From assembly GCF_008831285.2 (NCBI RefSeq), contig NC_045139.1, positions 33,577,706 to 33,641,705 on the forward strand: a stretch of 64,000 nt of DNA, written 5' to 3'. Within the stretch, counting starts at the first letter, position 1, and each line of letters opens with the position of its first letter. A model generated the notes under the pieces. The model was not told where the DNA came from. It searched no databases and saw only the letters and a program-made list of their open reading frames with translations. The DNA is from Nymphaea colorata. Its lineage: Eukaryota; Streptophyta; Magnoliopsida; Nymphaeales; Nymphaeaceae. A program made the translations under genes and the position numbers. Shown one piece after another: positions 1-12,627 of the stretch.

Positions 1-992
1 TTGCAAATTTACCTATTTTTTTATGTCTGCGTTACTAGTTTCTCATTTATTTTATTTTTACCTCATTTTTAGTTTTTTTTTAGTTTTTTAAAAATTTACT
101 GTATTTTTCCCTTTCTTCAAGCTCGATACCTGAGAAAAACCTCGCCATTTAAAATGTAAGAAAGTTTTTTGTGACTATGATATAAATATTTTCTTTGAAA
201 AGCTATGAGAAAAAATAAAATACAATATACAATAGTTCACTTTTGCATTTTTTTTGCCAGTTATCTTGATTTTCCTCATTTTTTAAACCTTTTTTGGCCC
301 ATTTTTTCATATTTTCTTGAACAAACCAGTGACATCTTTGACAGTGATATATTTGTAAAGCAAAATTAGTTGACTGACCAATGATTAGGCTGTGTAGTTT
401 ACTAGTTTGGCCAATTAGTTACTAGCTTGAAACACAGGTTGGTCCATCACCGATTTAAGTCACTCAGCTGACCAGTTGCGCAGGTCTGTTGACTAGTCAG
501 GTTTTTTGGTAAATGCATTTATTGAACTTTTAGCACATGCTCATTTCTCAAATCGAAATTATTTATTGTGACACACTGAAATAACATGCAATTGATATAA
601 ATGTTAAAGTCAAAAATTTACTTGGTGTGTGATTGCCCATAATTTAAAGACTCTCCTGTGATGCCTCATGGATGCGCAAGCCAACCTGTGTGACATAGCT
701 TTTGGTAGTGCACAATAACTTTGCTGGATATCAACTTGCCATATGTTGCTATTTATGGTACAGGATATCGTATGCAGCTGTAGTGAAACTCTTGAAGTAT
801 TAGCTGCAATTGCACTTATAGGTATAAGCGCACACAGTGGTTCTTGAGCGTGATATACACAATTTTATGGGCATTAAGAAGTTGACGTGTAAATTTTGTT
901 ATTCAGTGTAAATGTTTGATGTTTTTGCTGCTTTTCTCTTACTATCTTTGTATGAACTTGTCTAGGTTTAGCTGACTGATAGTTTACTGCAG
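1..992. other. Probable intron of the reticulon-fused HSD gene
   Basis: AT-rich sequence ending in a polypyrimidine tract and AG at 991-992, just before the first visible coding exon. I see no convincing coding exon here. The dehydrogenase exons are presumably farther left. Confidence 0.5.
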
Positions 993-1877
993 GCCCACTA
1001 TACATCTTCCTGTTAAACCTGTTTTGCTGATGACCATGTTGGCTGAACATTTGGATAGAATGTCAACTACATACCGGAGGGGGTCTTCCTATCTTTCTCT
1101 TTCAGCTGCTTGTCAACTGTCCTGCACAAAAACTTATGACTGTTCTGAAGCAAAAAGGCTTTTGGGGTACTCACCAATAGTCACTGTGGAGGTACAACTA
1201 TTTTAATCATTACTAGTATTTTAAATTTTTATGATGAACTTCTAAGAAAGAGAAAAGCATATGACAATAAAGTTTCACAAATTTCTAAAAAATGCTTAGT
1301 TGGACAATAATAAAAGGATATACTGATGACTTTCGACACTTAGTCAAATGTTTCACCAAATAGAATGGCTCTCAGTTCTTTCCTTCATTCTATGATATCA
1401 TTATTTTCTTCTTTTTTCAGGAAGGGATCACATTGACCATTGATTCATGCTCCCATTTGGTATCAGTTTTTCCTCAGTTAAAACGTCGAGATTTCTCTGT
1501 TCCATCAAAATCATTCAAACTACTTGGTGGTGGTGAAGGTTGGGTGCTGTCCATGTCTTCTTTGGTTGTAATTTTCTCCCTTTTTTTATTGGCTTATTAG
1601 TCTCTTTTTCTTTTTCCTCATGTTGCAGTTGCAGACATTATATTATGGCGGGATGAGCAGAAAACCTTTGTGCACATTCTTGCATTGTTTTTCACCTTTT
1701 ACTGGTTTTTTCTTTCTGAGAGAACTCTTATATCATCTACGGCTAAGCTCTTCCAATTGGCTTTCATTGGCCTTTTTATCCATGGCTATCTTCCTTCATC
1801 GATGTAGGTACTCTTATAGCCATCCACTGCCCATGCTTTAGTTTTCTCCATGTTTTTGTGTCTCTCTCTCTGTGTGT

Positions 1878-1950
<73 letters not shown>

Positions 1951-4276
1951 GTATTTCAAACAGGTAAAAGATAAGTTGAATCAGAGTCCCATATCTGCTG
2001 GGAGTGGACCCCAACAGGCTTGACACAGTTCTTGGCTGCCAAAGCCAGACTGAGCTCTTGTCAGGTTTGGTCTATGAGCTGCATTCTACCTGTTAGATAG
2101 ATAGAATTTGACGCTTTAAACCTGAGGAGTAATCTAGTCAACCTTGATAGACTATTGTTTGTCACTACTCAGGCTGGTTTAACTCTTGAGTTTTTTCTAT
2201 TGGGCAGCTATATCAGCCCACACCACCAGCCTATCTCAGCCTAGTTACCTGATCACCCCTTGGTGTGTTTATCCATGATGATGCCAAGAAATTGGCATCT
2301 TCATCTTTAAATTTCATCTTGCAATAATGCATTTGTTAGACATGACCGTAAGCATGCCTTCAAGAATACATTTGCTGGACATGATTGTACACATGTCAAT
2401 GAACCAGTGTTTCTAATGATGAATTTACTGCAACAGATTTGGCATCAAAGTTCAGAAGATATCACCTTCTTGCTTTGAGGTATCACTCACATCAATCCGT
2501 CCATTATTTGTTCTGCTAGCAAGCAAGTGGAACAGAGGAATCGACTTATTGCGGTACCTGGCCCAGGGAGATGACTGGGTTACTTGTATGAAGGTGATCA
2601 TCAACTAAAGCCTTTGATAAACTTTACAGCTCTCAAATGGCATGGAAGTGGTTTATCTTTCTTTTTGGCCTTTATTCTGGTGACTGAAACCCAAATTCCC
2701 GTAATTACATTGTTCATGTGCAATTCTACAAATCCTACTTTGTTATGAAAAATGTGGAGGCTTTGTCTTCTCAAATGTGTAAATTAGCAGACGGAAAGGC
2801 TGGGTTTGTCTTTCCTGTTTCTGGGATGCTAGGAGCACGACTTGTTTCTGGCATCATCCAGATGGGAAATCATGTCCTCTAAGTTAACGGTTATATGCAG
2901 GGATGGAAGTCAAGGGGAGTCTGACAGGGGCGATGGCCACCTAGAGTTTGGAAAAAACAGTTATAATTTTATACATACATACATTCTACAACTGGGTGTG
3001 GACATAGAAATCCTCCAGCCTCTTACAACTCACTGTCCAATGCAATGCATCTGGCGGCCGTGATTGAATGGAGGTCCGGATGGTGCCATATGAACATTCA
3101 ATCAAGTTGATCAGACAGGCCATAAATCAGCTTACATAATCTTCATATTTACTTACTCCACATATTCCAGAAACCTATTTTTATGTTTGTGCATATCTTT
3201 CTGTATAATGTCATTGATAGTAACATGTGCACATGTACATAATATTAATAATATATAATAACATAAAATATACAACATGTATTTTTTTTCTGTAAATACC
3301 TCTTTGGATTGGTGGAAGTTCAGCATTGGTTGAATGGCCAAATTATCCATTTGGACTATTCCCAGCAGTTAGATTTCTAGCCGCAGGGATCAGCCCATAG
3401 GGGTTGAAGCCTTTTTTCTTGTATGTTTATTTAAACTTGAAGCATGTCTTGCAGAAGATTATTCATTTCTTGGTGGTTCTCTAGCACGTGTTTATTTATT
3501 TCTTGGTGTGTTCTCTATTATATGTATATTTTTGAGCCATTTTGTACGTCTTCTTTTGATAAACTTAGTGCTTTGCACCTCGTTTGCTTTTTTACACCAA
3601 CAGCCTAGATGATCCAACTTAGACAAAGTAAAGCTGATTATGGTATTTCTAATCAAAAGACCCAGCCAATTTGTCTACAATCTAATGATGATATGATATG
3701 TGTGTGTGTGTGTGTGTGTGTTATGTAGGTATGGGTATGGGTGCCAGTATGGGTACCAGTGCGGGTACGGGTACCTTCTTGGAGGAAACTTTGAATATGC
3801 TCCTGGTGAAATTTAAAATGTTTTTTTGGTGTTTAGATGTTTGCTGGCAATACATCCCAAGGGATTTAGACTTCCAGAGACAGAAAACTTTTGTCTCAAT
3901 TGGATGGTCATTAGCTTGAACACTTCCATTTTAATAACATTCTTTTTCTAATTGATAACAGGTCATGGGCGCTCTTTTCTTAATGAAAGTGCTTCTCTCG
4001 TTGTCATCTTTGACTTTGATTGGAGCAGGTATGCATTGACATGTACTATTGCATACACGACATAAAATTGTAAGTGTTGTCCAAGATACTGACTTGCAAA
4101 AAAATGGCTCAGGTCTGGTCTTCGTCTTTACTGCTTTCTACATATATGAACAAATGGAAGAAGAAATCGATGGCTTAGTGCTAGCCCTTGCTACATTTCT
4201 CACTACAGACTTGCCTGTCCACGTAAGAGAATATATCAACAGGATAATTCAGTGGAAAAACAAGAGAGCTCTTTGA
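993..4276 (+). CDS. 3-beta-hydroxysteroid dehydrogenase/decarboxylase with C-terminal reticulon domain (3' part)
   Basis: Six coding exons fit with continuous phase: 993-1191, 1421-1538, 1629-1803, 2437-2593, 3962-4028 and 4113-4276 (TGA stop), about 292 residues. All visible introns are GT-AG. The first exon carries the end of the dehydrogenase part (TYDCSEAKRLLGYSPIVTVE, the typical C-terminal motif of plant 3-beta-HSD/C4-decarboxylases). The exon from 1629 begins the reticulon homology domain (ADIILWRDEQKTF) and is followed by two long hydrophobic hairpins: residues coded around 1660-1790, then 3962-4150. The family acts in the ER on 4-carboxysterols during removal of the C4 methyl groups; the reticulon part anchors and shapes ER membrane. 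The catalytic Rossmann fold and YxxxK motif lie beyond the left edge, so activity cannot be judged. The domain order (dehydrogenase then reticulon) is known from Arabidopsis homologues. The exon edges are inferred. Confidence 0.85.
1861..1947. repeat. Compound (TC)n(TG)n(AG)n microsatellite
   Basis: Uninterrupted dinucleotide tracts lie in the intron after the 1629-1803 exon: TC, then TG with one interruption, then more than 20 AG units. The tract is likely length-polymorphic. Confidence 0.95.
3698..3840. repeat. (TG)n plus GGGTAYGGGT minisatellite; dispersed repeat copy 1
   Basis: A TG run at about 3698-3722 is followed by short GGGTAYGGGT-type units to about 3772. A stretch follows (about 3780-3825) that recurs nearly unchanged at 19738-19790. 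It sits in the long intron (2594-3961) of the reticulon-fused gene. Confidence 0.75.
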
Positions 4277-5036
4277 AAGTTCAGTGACTACCCATGCCGC
4301 TCCATGGATGAGTTTACTTTTAATTTTTTGATTGGCATGGTCCTTCCAACGACTTAACAAGCTATAGAGATGCAATACTAAGGTACGATCATTGTCCTTG
4401 CTTGTCAGCTATTATGCTGAATGCTTCTTGAACTGATATGTCAAATTTTTTCCATCCCTAAGCCGTTCGAAGCTGTTTGATCTAGCTTCCTTGTAGTTGA
4501 TGATGGAAATAGTGTCAAAGCGAAGATAAGCTGTCAGAACATGTTTGTGAACATCTTCTATTGTTTATATGTTCATCTCACATACGAGGTTTTGTATTTC
4601 CCTAAAAAACCGAACATGAACTGGTGTGCTTTATTTGTCTACATCTATAAGGGTGTGTTGGGGTGCATCGAACTTTTCCAACCAAGGTGCAGAAAATCCT
4701 TCTCTTGAGTGTTTCCCTGCCAAGTTCCATTCAATCACGATGCTTTTTTCACTGGGATGAGATGTCGCGTTATCCAGAATACAGGTTTTGACAGAAGTCG
4801 AGGGTTCCTGCTTCTCATCCTTAAAATCGGGACCTTCCCTGATTATATACAGGTATCCAGTTTGACTTTGGATCCATGTCTATTTTGGATCTGATGACAT
4901 AAAGGCTTTAATAGCACCACCTTGTACATTTTGACATTTGTTTTGTCAGCTGCAACTGATTTAATTTCAAGCACTCATCCAAACCACAATCAAAGTACAT
5001 TTTGGCTTGTCCTGCTATTTTGGTGGGGAAGCAGTT
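4277..5036. other. 3' flank and intergenic, nothing recognised
   Basis: Non-coding sequence after the reticulon gene. The first few hundred bases are presumably its 3' UTR. No clear AATAAA signal close to the stop was seen. Confidence 0.4.
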
Positions 5037-5173
5037 TATATGTTATGGCCTGCAGGGACAAGCGTGAAAGTCAGCCCCTACTGACAGCGGACCCATTGTC
5101 AGAGCCCATTGTGTTTGTTTGCCAACAAAGAGGGGGCCGGCTTTCACTTCGGTCTCTCTTGCGGCCATAACAT
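5037..5173. repeat. Imperfect foldback (inverted-repeat) element
   Basis: The left arm begins ATGTTATGGCC and runs through GTGAAAGTCAGCCCC. Read on the opposite strand, the right arm has the same order (ATGTTATGGCC, then GTGAAAGCCGGCCCC). The arms are about 60 bases with several mismatches and almost no spacer. It resembles a miniature inverted-repeat element. No target duplication was identified. Confidence 0.5.
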
Positions 5174-6040
5174 GGAATTTGACCTCAACGGGCAGTAGCG
5201 CTGAGAACAATAAATTCATTTTTGGATATGATATCATAGTAAAATGGGTGGCCTATTCCTTCTCCTCATCTATTTAGTGCATGAATAATGCCCAAGGCAA
5301 ATGATATGTAACATTTCTTTGTTCTCCGTAGAAAGTTGGTGCATTTCCTTATACAAGGCAACCCTTTCTTCTTCATGGACTGTGAGAAACAAAAGAGCGG
5401 CTGCTTCTTTCTGGAGACAATAAGTTAACTTTTTGCTATTGAGGAAAACTATGAGCGTGACTTGGGTGTTGTGTCCTTTCCCGTGCAATGTTGAAAGGGC
5501 TTAACCACCTGATGACATGCAGTATAGTTTGCCATGTGTCATCAAGTGGTGTGGGCTCTTAAGCATTATAGGTAAAAGGTCATAACAAACAACCTGCTTT
5601 CCAGTATTAAAATTTTGAAAATGTGAGGATTGTCTTACTGATTATTCAGTAATAACTTGGGTCTGAAAAAGATTTTGCCTTCTAGAGCCTGTCAAGAGGG
5701 TGAGTACCACAAGAAATGAGTTTTGATTTATTTGATGGAAAAAGAGGATGGTTTTCCCAAGGGGACATTTGATGGCAAGGAAGAAGTTTCGCTGGGACTT
5801 TAATCCAAGAAGATTTTACCTGGAATAAACTGAGAATGAGAAAGCATTTCAATAGAATTTTTTTTTCCATGTTTGGAAAGGACATGAAATTATTCTAGAA
5901 GCATGTTATCGTGGACAATGAACATGAAAAAGAAGGTGATCGAATGCATTAAAACTAGATTGTGGAATATAAGTGCACTAGGGAGAGGAAGGAATTGAGC
6001 AATTCAACGAAAGACTAGAAAAAATGTTGGAATCTTCTTA
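5174..6040. other. Intergenic, nothing recognised
   Basis: AT-rich sequence with only short spurious reading frames and no repeat structure I can define. Confidence 0.4.
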
Positions 6041-6815
6041 TTCAAAAAACTTACCAACATAAACTTGATTCTCATAGGTACACCATATAATACCCAAATT
6101 GGATTTGGAGTTTGTCATTGACATGCTTTTTTATAAAAAAAATTAAAACTAGTTGCAGTTGAACATGTATATTCAATTCAATCATAGCAAGTTATTGGGT
6201 GTTTTGTAGTTTTTCTTGTTCTTTTTTGTGGCATTGCATTCATGGGATGAGTCTTAAGGTTTGAGAATGAGGTTGGTAAGTTCCAAAGGCAATCGATTTG
6301 TTATTTTAGCATAATCTCCTTATTCAAAAAAATTTACCAGCATGGACCTGATTCTCAAAAGTATACCATATAATTCCCAAACTGAATATGCACAAAATCT
6401 TGAAATATCCTACTTGAAGGTCTGGAGTTTGTCAATGAGATGCTCTTTTCAAACAATTTGAACCTAGCTACAATTGAACATGTATATTCAATTCAATCAC
6501 AAAAAGTTATTGGGTGTTTTGTAGTTTTTCTTCTTCTCTTTTGTGACAATGCATTTATGGGATGAGTCTTAAGGGTTTGAGAATGAAGTTGGTGGGTTCC
6601 AAAAGCAATTGATTTGTTATTTTAGGATATTCGAAAAACTTACCAACATAGACCTCACAGGTACACCATATAATTCCCAAATTGGATATGCACAAAATAT
6701 TGAAATACGCTGCATGAAGGTTTGGAGTTTGTCAACGAGATGCTCTTTTCAAAAAATTTGAAACTAGCTGCAGTTGAATATGTATATTCAATTCAATCAC
6801 AACAATTGTTTCATT
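6041..6815. repeat. Three tandem diverged repeats of about 280-305 bp
   Basis: Units start near 6041, 6323 and 6630 with TTCAAAAAACTTACCAACAT-like sequence. Each runs through ACACCATATAATNCCCAAA, TTTGGAGTTTGTCA and TATTCAATTCAATCA. The third unit is cut short where the Copia remnant begins. The units differ by substitutions and small indels, so the array is not recent. Confidence 0.75.
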
Positions 6816-6818
6816 ATT

Positions 6819-8450
6819 TCAGCTAGCTGTTGATTTGGAAACATCAAGCCAAAAACATAATGACAAACTTGCATGAATAAGCATGCTTAACTCCAGCTCC
6901 ACCAAATGGTGACATTTTTTCTCTACATTCCTGTTTTGTTGGGAATGTATGAGGATAAAAGAGCCAACATCGAACTTCATTAGCATTAAGAAAATCTGAG
7001 AATTGTTTGCTCGTGAACTTGCCTCCACTACCATTATAAAAGAATTTAACTTTGCGTTGCATCTATCATTAAAAAATATTATAAAACATTTGAAAACAAG
7101 CAAACATGTTTTATTTCTTTATCAGCAAAACAAAATCTAGGTAAACAATGAGTATTGATCCACAATGAGCAAATAATAAACTTGACTATCATATGACAAG
7201 CACTAGTTAGTTTAGTTCTAGTGTTCAAACTTACAAAGCATATAAAAGTGAGAATGACCAAAACAATAATGTCATAAATTAGCCGAAGGACTATACATTT
7301 TGAAGACATTATAATGTTGTTTATTTGATATTGGTGTGTTTCTGTTAACATTTATTGATGGCTAGTAAGAAACACACCCACCACACACAACTCCATTCTC
7401 CATTACTCGACTTGAAGTGGAAGACCAGACATATAGTCCATCTTTATTTGATCTAAAGAGTAAGAGCTTCCCCATCTACAAGTTCTAAATAGATAAATCA
7501 CTGGGTGAATTTGAGCTTGCCAACATTGTATCGAGTGAACTTGGAAACTTATAATAGTTTTCTTTTTGGCATTAAGGCATGCTTTGGAAAAAGCAGGGAT
7601 GAATACCTCACCAATACGATGAAGAAGTTTAGTCTAATCATCATTAACAAATCAAGGAGTAGTAGAAGTGGAACTGTCAACATACATCATGAGCTTGTTG
7701 ATCATTACACATTCGGTTTGTGATTGCCACAACATGCCTCATATTCAATAAGACTATTTTATTGGTGTGACGACAAGTAATGTGGCGTTCAATTTCATGC
7801 AACTCAGAAAAGTAGAACACTTCAATAATCACCCCCTAATCACCTTGGAAGCCTTTGATTTGTCCTCCTAATTACTGCTTGATCAACTTATGAAAGACTT
7901 CAGAAATAGGCAATACATCAAAATTAATATGCATATTAATAAATGCCCATGAAAAAAAAGAAATTTCATCAACAAAATTAATATAATAAAAATGCCAACC
8001 CATCATAGGAATTGGATCGGCCTGGTCCACATACATTTGCAAAAATCACATTGAATGATCCATGGATTTCTTGAGATGAAGAAGCAAATATTAATAATGA
8101 CTTTTTCCTGCCTGGCTAGCTTCACAAAAAATAATCAGCAGCATTTTCAAAGTACCCAGTTAACCCATCTTTATTTATGACATGTTAAAAACTTTTGAAT
8201 AAAAGACAACCCATCCAATCATGCCATTGTTGAATCACAATATGTTTTCTAATGAATGCATTGGCTTTACTCTGTTCTTCTACTTCCAAGCTTGACCTTG
8301 TAGAGCTCATGTTCATGCCCGCTAGTAAGAAGCACCTTCCTTGTCTTGAGGTCCTTTACATGACAAAGGTTTGGGTAAGATTACGAAGAAACTCCATTTT
8401 CCATATTAAATTTATTCAAGACCATTCATCTTTTACTTCATAGAAGACAA
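6819..8450 (-). mobile_element. Degraded Ty1/Copia retrotransposon pol fragment
   Basis: On the minus strand, pieces appear in normal Copia order. A GAG-pre-integrase region lies near 8450-8100 (IQQWHDWMG, then YFENAADYF). The integrase core start lies near 8040-7830 (SYDG...VDEISFFSWAF). The integrase end lies at 7060-6820 (GGKFTSKQFSDFLNA, then HHLVELELSMLIHASL in another frame). Stops and frameshifts occur throughout, and about 0.8 kb of unrelated-looking sequence separates the integrase parts. No LTRs, reverse transcriptase or RNase H were seen. It is an inactive relic. Confidence 0.8.
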
Positions 8451-8933
8451 AAATATCAAAAACTACCAAATCTAGTTCATAATTATCATCAATTAAAGAA
8501 TGAGAAACACATACGTTCAATTTTCAACAAAAAAAAACACTTAGTTAATAACACTTTTTTGAGTAGACAGAAGGACGTAGCTACTTAAGTGCATTCAAAT
8601 GAGAGATAAGTATAGGTCTATGGTATCTACACCATATGAGTAGTTAGGTATCATGTCTGAAAACAAAGTTCATTAGAAGAAAGAGGATTAGCCACTCAGT
8701 GCCTCCTTTCCTACCTTCATCCTTCACATCAGCTATCATTGACCGGAACAAAACCTGTAGGGAAAATAAGCCGCAACCACTGCATGCCCCATTCTTTCTT
8801 GTGCTCGTCTCTCACAAGAACCGCCCATTCTTGATTCTCCACTGGATCTTAAAATGGCCATATACTTCCTCACAACTTGTGAATTCCAGTCTCCGACATT
8901 CTTGTGAATTGTGAGAATGCCAACTCTTTGATG
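8451..8933. other. Spacer between Copia relic and NB-LRR pseudogene
   Basis: No feature recognised. The part next to 8934 may be the 3' UTR or an eroded C-terminal extension of the minus-strand NB-LRR gene. Confidence 0.35.
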
Positions 8934-11900
8934 TCATGCTTTCAGGTACTTCAAAGCATTCATCAACTTTGTATTCCTCTTCGCCTCCCTGATAGATGCC
9001 AATGAATCAAGAAGTAACTCAATGCTGGTGTGAGCTAGAAGAATCTCAGTGAGGCTTTTCATATTTCCAATGGAATCAGGTAGTTTTCTAAATGATGAAC
9101 AGCCTCTTAGGTCCAGCTTCTCAAGATTGGTCAAGTTGTCAAATCCATCTGGTAATACTACCAACTTGTTGCATCCTTGCAAGGATAACTTCTGTAGGAA
9201 ACCAAGTGATCCCATTGATTTAGGGAGCTCTTTAATATCAACAAAGTTGAAGTAAAGTTCAACTAGATTTTTCATACTACCAACTGAAGGAGGTAACGTT
9301 TTTAAGGACTTACAATAGCTCAGGTCCAACTTCTCAAGTTTCATCAAGTGGCCAAGAGTATCTGGCAAGCTTTTCAGCTTGTTGTACCCAAACATCCATA
9401 ATCCCTTTAGCTCCACAAGAGAGCCTATTGAAGAGGGAAGTTGTACAAGAGCAACATTAGTTAGGTAAAGCTCAGATAGTCTTTTCTTATCTCCAATGGA
9501 GTCAGGCAATGTCTTCAATGATTGACAGTATCTCAAGTTTAGCTTTTCAAGTCTAGGCATTACTCCCAATGAATCAGGCAGCTCTTGCAGATTGCTACAC
9601 CTAAACAAAGATAATTGATGAAGATTTCTGAAAGAACCCATTACACCCCACTGCATTGGCAACATCTGCAGAGATCAGTGCATCTGGAGAGGTCAAGGTT
9701 CTTAAGAGAACTTAAGCTGCATATGACATTAGGCAGCCTCTTTAGTTTAGATCATCAAGACAAGTCTAGCACTGCCAACCTATCAAGCTTCCCAATGGAT
9801 TCATCCACTTGGACCAGCTCATGACAACCCTTAAGACTCAATTTTTCTAATCTGGGTGAGCTTGAAAAGTCAGGTGTCTTCTTGAGATGTAAGCAGCCAC
9901 TAAGAATAAGAACTTTCAACTCATTGAAGACGAGCAAAAAAAGCAGAGGAAGACAATCACAAAGAAGCATGTTTCAAAACGATTCAGCAAATGGACCAAA
10001 TTGTATTGAATTGAATTGCTTTTAAATCAGAAAGTCAGAAGTTTGAATACCTTCAATGCAACCAATATAAAAACGATAAAAGTTTTCATCAAAACTGAAA
10101 ATAAAATAAAATAAATAATAACATGCAAGCCTCAAGCAACTGAAAAGGACTAATTAAATAATATAAAATAAACAAAATTTATCTTTAAACAAAAAATGAC
10201 CTTAATCATGGACACTTTATTCATAGGTTCAATTTTGGTAGGCCTATATATGCTGATTCAAACTGATTTTAACAACGCTGAATATAGAAAAAGGAAGAAA
10301 GAGAGAGAATGAAAGAGAGAGATTTAAACTTAATAATATGAGGAAGTGGACCAATATAGTCATGCAATTTTTTTATTTCTAACATTGTTTTTAGAATTTG
10401 ATCTCATGGAAGTGATCTGGATAATTGAATGAGAAGGAATCCATTATTAAATCATCTTGTTTCAACACATAATATGGAGTTGAGAAATTATAAACAACCA
10501 ATTTTCATCTTAGAAGGCTACTCTTTTTGTCCCAGAGAAAATGAGTAAAGGGTTTATTCATGACAAATGATTATGTTTTAGCGGTTGGGTATATACATAC
10601 ATATGCACACACATACACACACGCCAAGACACCCTGATATCAAGATAAACAGAATATTCAACATGATGATGAAGTAAAAGGTAGCCTAACTTTCTTTCTG
10701 CAATAGCATCTTGAGCTCCAAAGCTGAACAACCCTGCTAAGTGACAGTTCAAGAACTGCAACCTTTTCAAGACTGAAGTCATTGGGGAGTGATTTTAGTG
10801 GACAGCCATGCCACTCTAACCATCTCAACCCTGTAGACATATGTTTGAAATTGCCTTTGAATTCTGCAAAGATGGCACGAAGCAGCCTCAGGTTCATCAT
10901 TCTGGCAAAGGATTTAGTTCTCACACGTCTCTTGCTAAGTAATCCTCTAAGGTCAACTACAATGCCTTCAACATTTCCTGTTCCCTGTGCTTGAAAAAAA
11001 GTTTATCAACATAAGAAAAGTGAAAGACCAAGTTAACTGTGTTTTTCTGATCCCTTACCTTTTGATTATCCAATACATCAAGCACTTCATCTGTAATCCA
11101 TAGCCTGCTACACAAGCCTGGATTGAAAGAGCTATTTTCTCGAACAATAACTTCCCCCAGTTCTTGAAGTTGGTCATGCATTTCCAACCTGTTCTTATCA
11201 ATTTTGACAAGTGACCTGTGCTGCAATACTGTTATTGCTAGAGATGCGTAGAAACCACAACTCTTCAATATATCACTTACCTGATCCTTAGTCGGGCTAA
11301 TGAAAAAACAAGCAAGATCAAGAAATATTTTTTTCTCTTCAGGATCAAGGCTATCATAACTTAGTTTTAGGCTTAGCCTCCTCTGTACGTCATCAATGGG
11401 ATATGCTGTAATCCCTCCAACAGATCTTCCCACTCTTTTACATCCTTCTTACCAAATAGAAATGAACCAAGGACTTCAAGTGCCAAGGGAAGTCCACCAG
11501 CAGCTTTTATAATTTTATCAGAGTTATATGTAATCATTTGCCGGTTGACTCTTTTCAAAGGTATGCAAGGAAAACAGTTCAAGCAATTCAACGCGATTCA
11601 ATTCGCCTGGCTGGTAAAACTCATCCTTGTTCAATTTCTGTACATTTAGAACATGTTTATATCTGGTTGTAATGATGATTCTACTTCCCCCACAAAACCA
11701 ATCTCGAGAACCAACCAAGGCATCAAGTTCATTGTTATGGTCAACATCGTCCAGAACTTTGAGAAGACGCTTAATGTGGAGCCTACTCTTGATTGTTGCA
11801 ATCCCTTGACTGACATCAGTTATCTCAAATTTCTCAAAGTTTAGTATCTAAGAAATAAGTTTCTCCTGCGACAAGATCAATCCCTTGTATTGCTTTGATG

Positions 11901-12166
11901 TCTCTCTAATATCTGAAAGGAAGCAACTGGCATCAAAGCTTTTAAATATTTGGTTAAACACTACTTTTGCCAGCGTGGTCTTGCCGATCCCTCCCATGCC
12001 ATGGATCCCAATCATTTTAACGTCGTCTGTTTCAAGAGATAATAATTTCTTGATATCTTCCACTCGTGACTGAATTCCAACAAGGTGTTCAACAACATCC
12101 ATGGCGGCATGCTTCACTGCCCTTAAATCCCTCTTAACGATTAACTGGATCAACTTGGCCTTATCC
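8934..12166 (-). pseudogene. TNL-class NB-ARC/LRR disease-resistance pseudogene, TIR exon not found
   Basis: Three exon blocks read right to left: 12166-11060 (NB-ARC), 10984-10691 (junction and first LRR) and 9919-8934 (LRRs). Visible motifs are the P-loop GMGGIGKTTLAKVVF, kinase-2 LLKVLDDVDH, RNBS-B GSRIIITTR, GLPLALEVLGS, and MHDQLQELGE in the MHD position. About nine LRRs of the LxxLxLxxCxxLxxLP type follow. Lesions: an in-frame TAG at 11850-11848, a frameshift near 11530 and a compensating shift near 11400, TGA TGA at 9757-9752, and a further shift near 9670. The kinase-2 motif ending in Asp and the linker-exon pattern point to the TIR class, but no TIR exon is visible upstream. Intact members are cytoplasmic immune receptors. 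The final 243-residue LRR block (9665-8934) remains open. Assembly error at several sites is unlikely but possible. Confidence 0.92.
9920..10690 (-). other. Intron of the NB-LRR pseudogene
   Basis: AT-rich sequence between the exon ending AAA|GTTAGG at 10691 and the acceptor near 9921-9920. Nothing else recognised. Confidence 0.45.
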
Positions 12167-12627
12167 CTGCAAAGGAAATCAAGAATTCAGTGTGGAAGAA
12201 CTGACAAAAAGGTAGTCTTCTCTTTTGTGTGTCTGTGTGCTCCTATCCTTAAATGGTTGATCACGCCAAGAGTAATAAAATGAAGTTCATCTCCCAGTTC
12301 ATAAACTTGGTCGGCGATTCAACTGAACTCCAAGCTTGAAAAACGAAGAAAAAAATATGCAATGCACTGCAGAAGACCATTAGAAATGTTGGTTGATTAT
12401 TGTCCAAACAAGCTCAGTGAATTGCGACTCTGATATTTGAAATGGGATTCAAATTTTCTTCTTGATAAGTTTCTAGCTTTTTTTTTTCAATATTACAATA
12501 AATTATAACAGTAGAATGACGAAGGCCAGACTTAATTCAGTCTGTTTTCAAGAGTGTGTCCAAATTTCCGCAGATCAACATGAAACATACACTTTTAAGT
12601 TTTCAAAATTTCAGCAGAACTGCATTT

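Noticed and set aside
1838-2026. Frame containing Ser-Leu and Thr-His runs
   Set aside because: It is a translation of the (TC)n/(TG)n/(AG)n microsatellite.
12101-12283. Plus-strand frames across the NB-ARC region
   Set aside because: They are antisense shadows of the pseudogene, with no similarity of their own.
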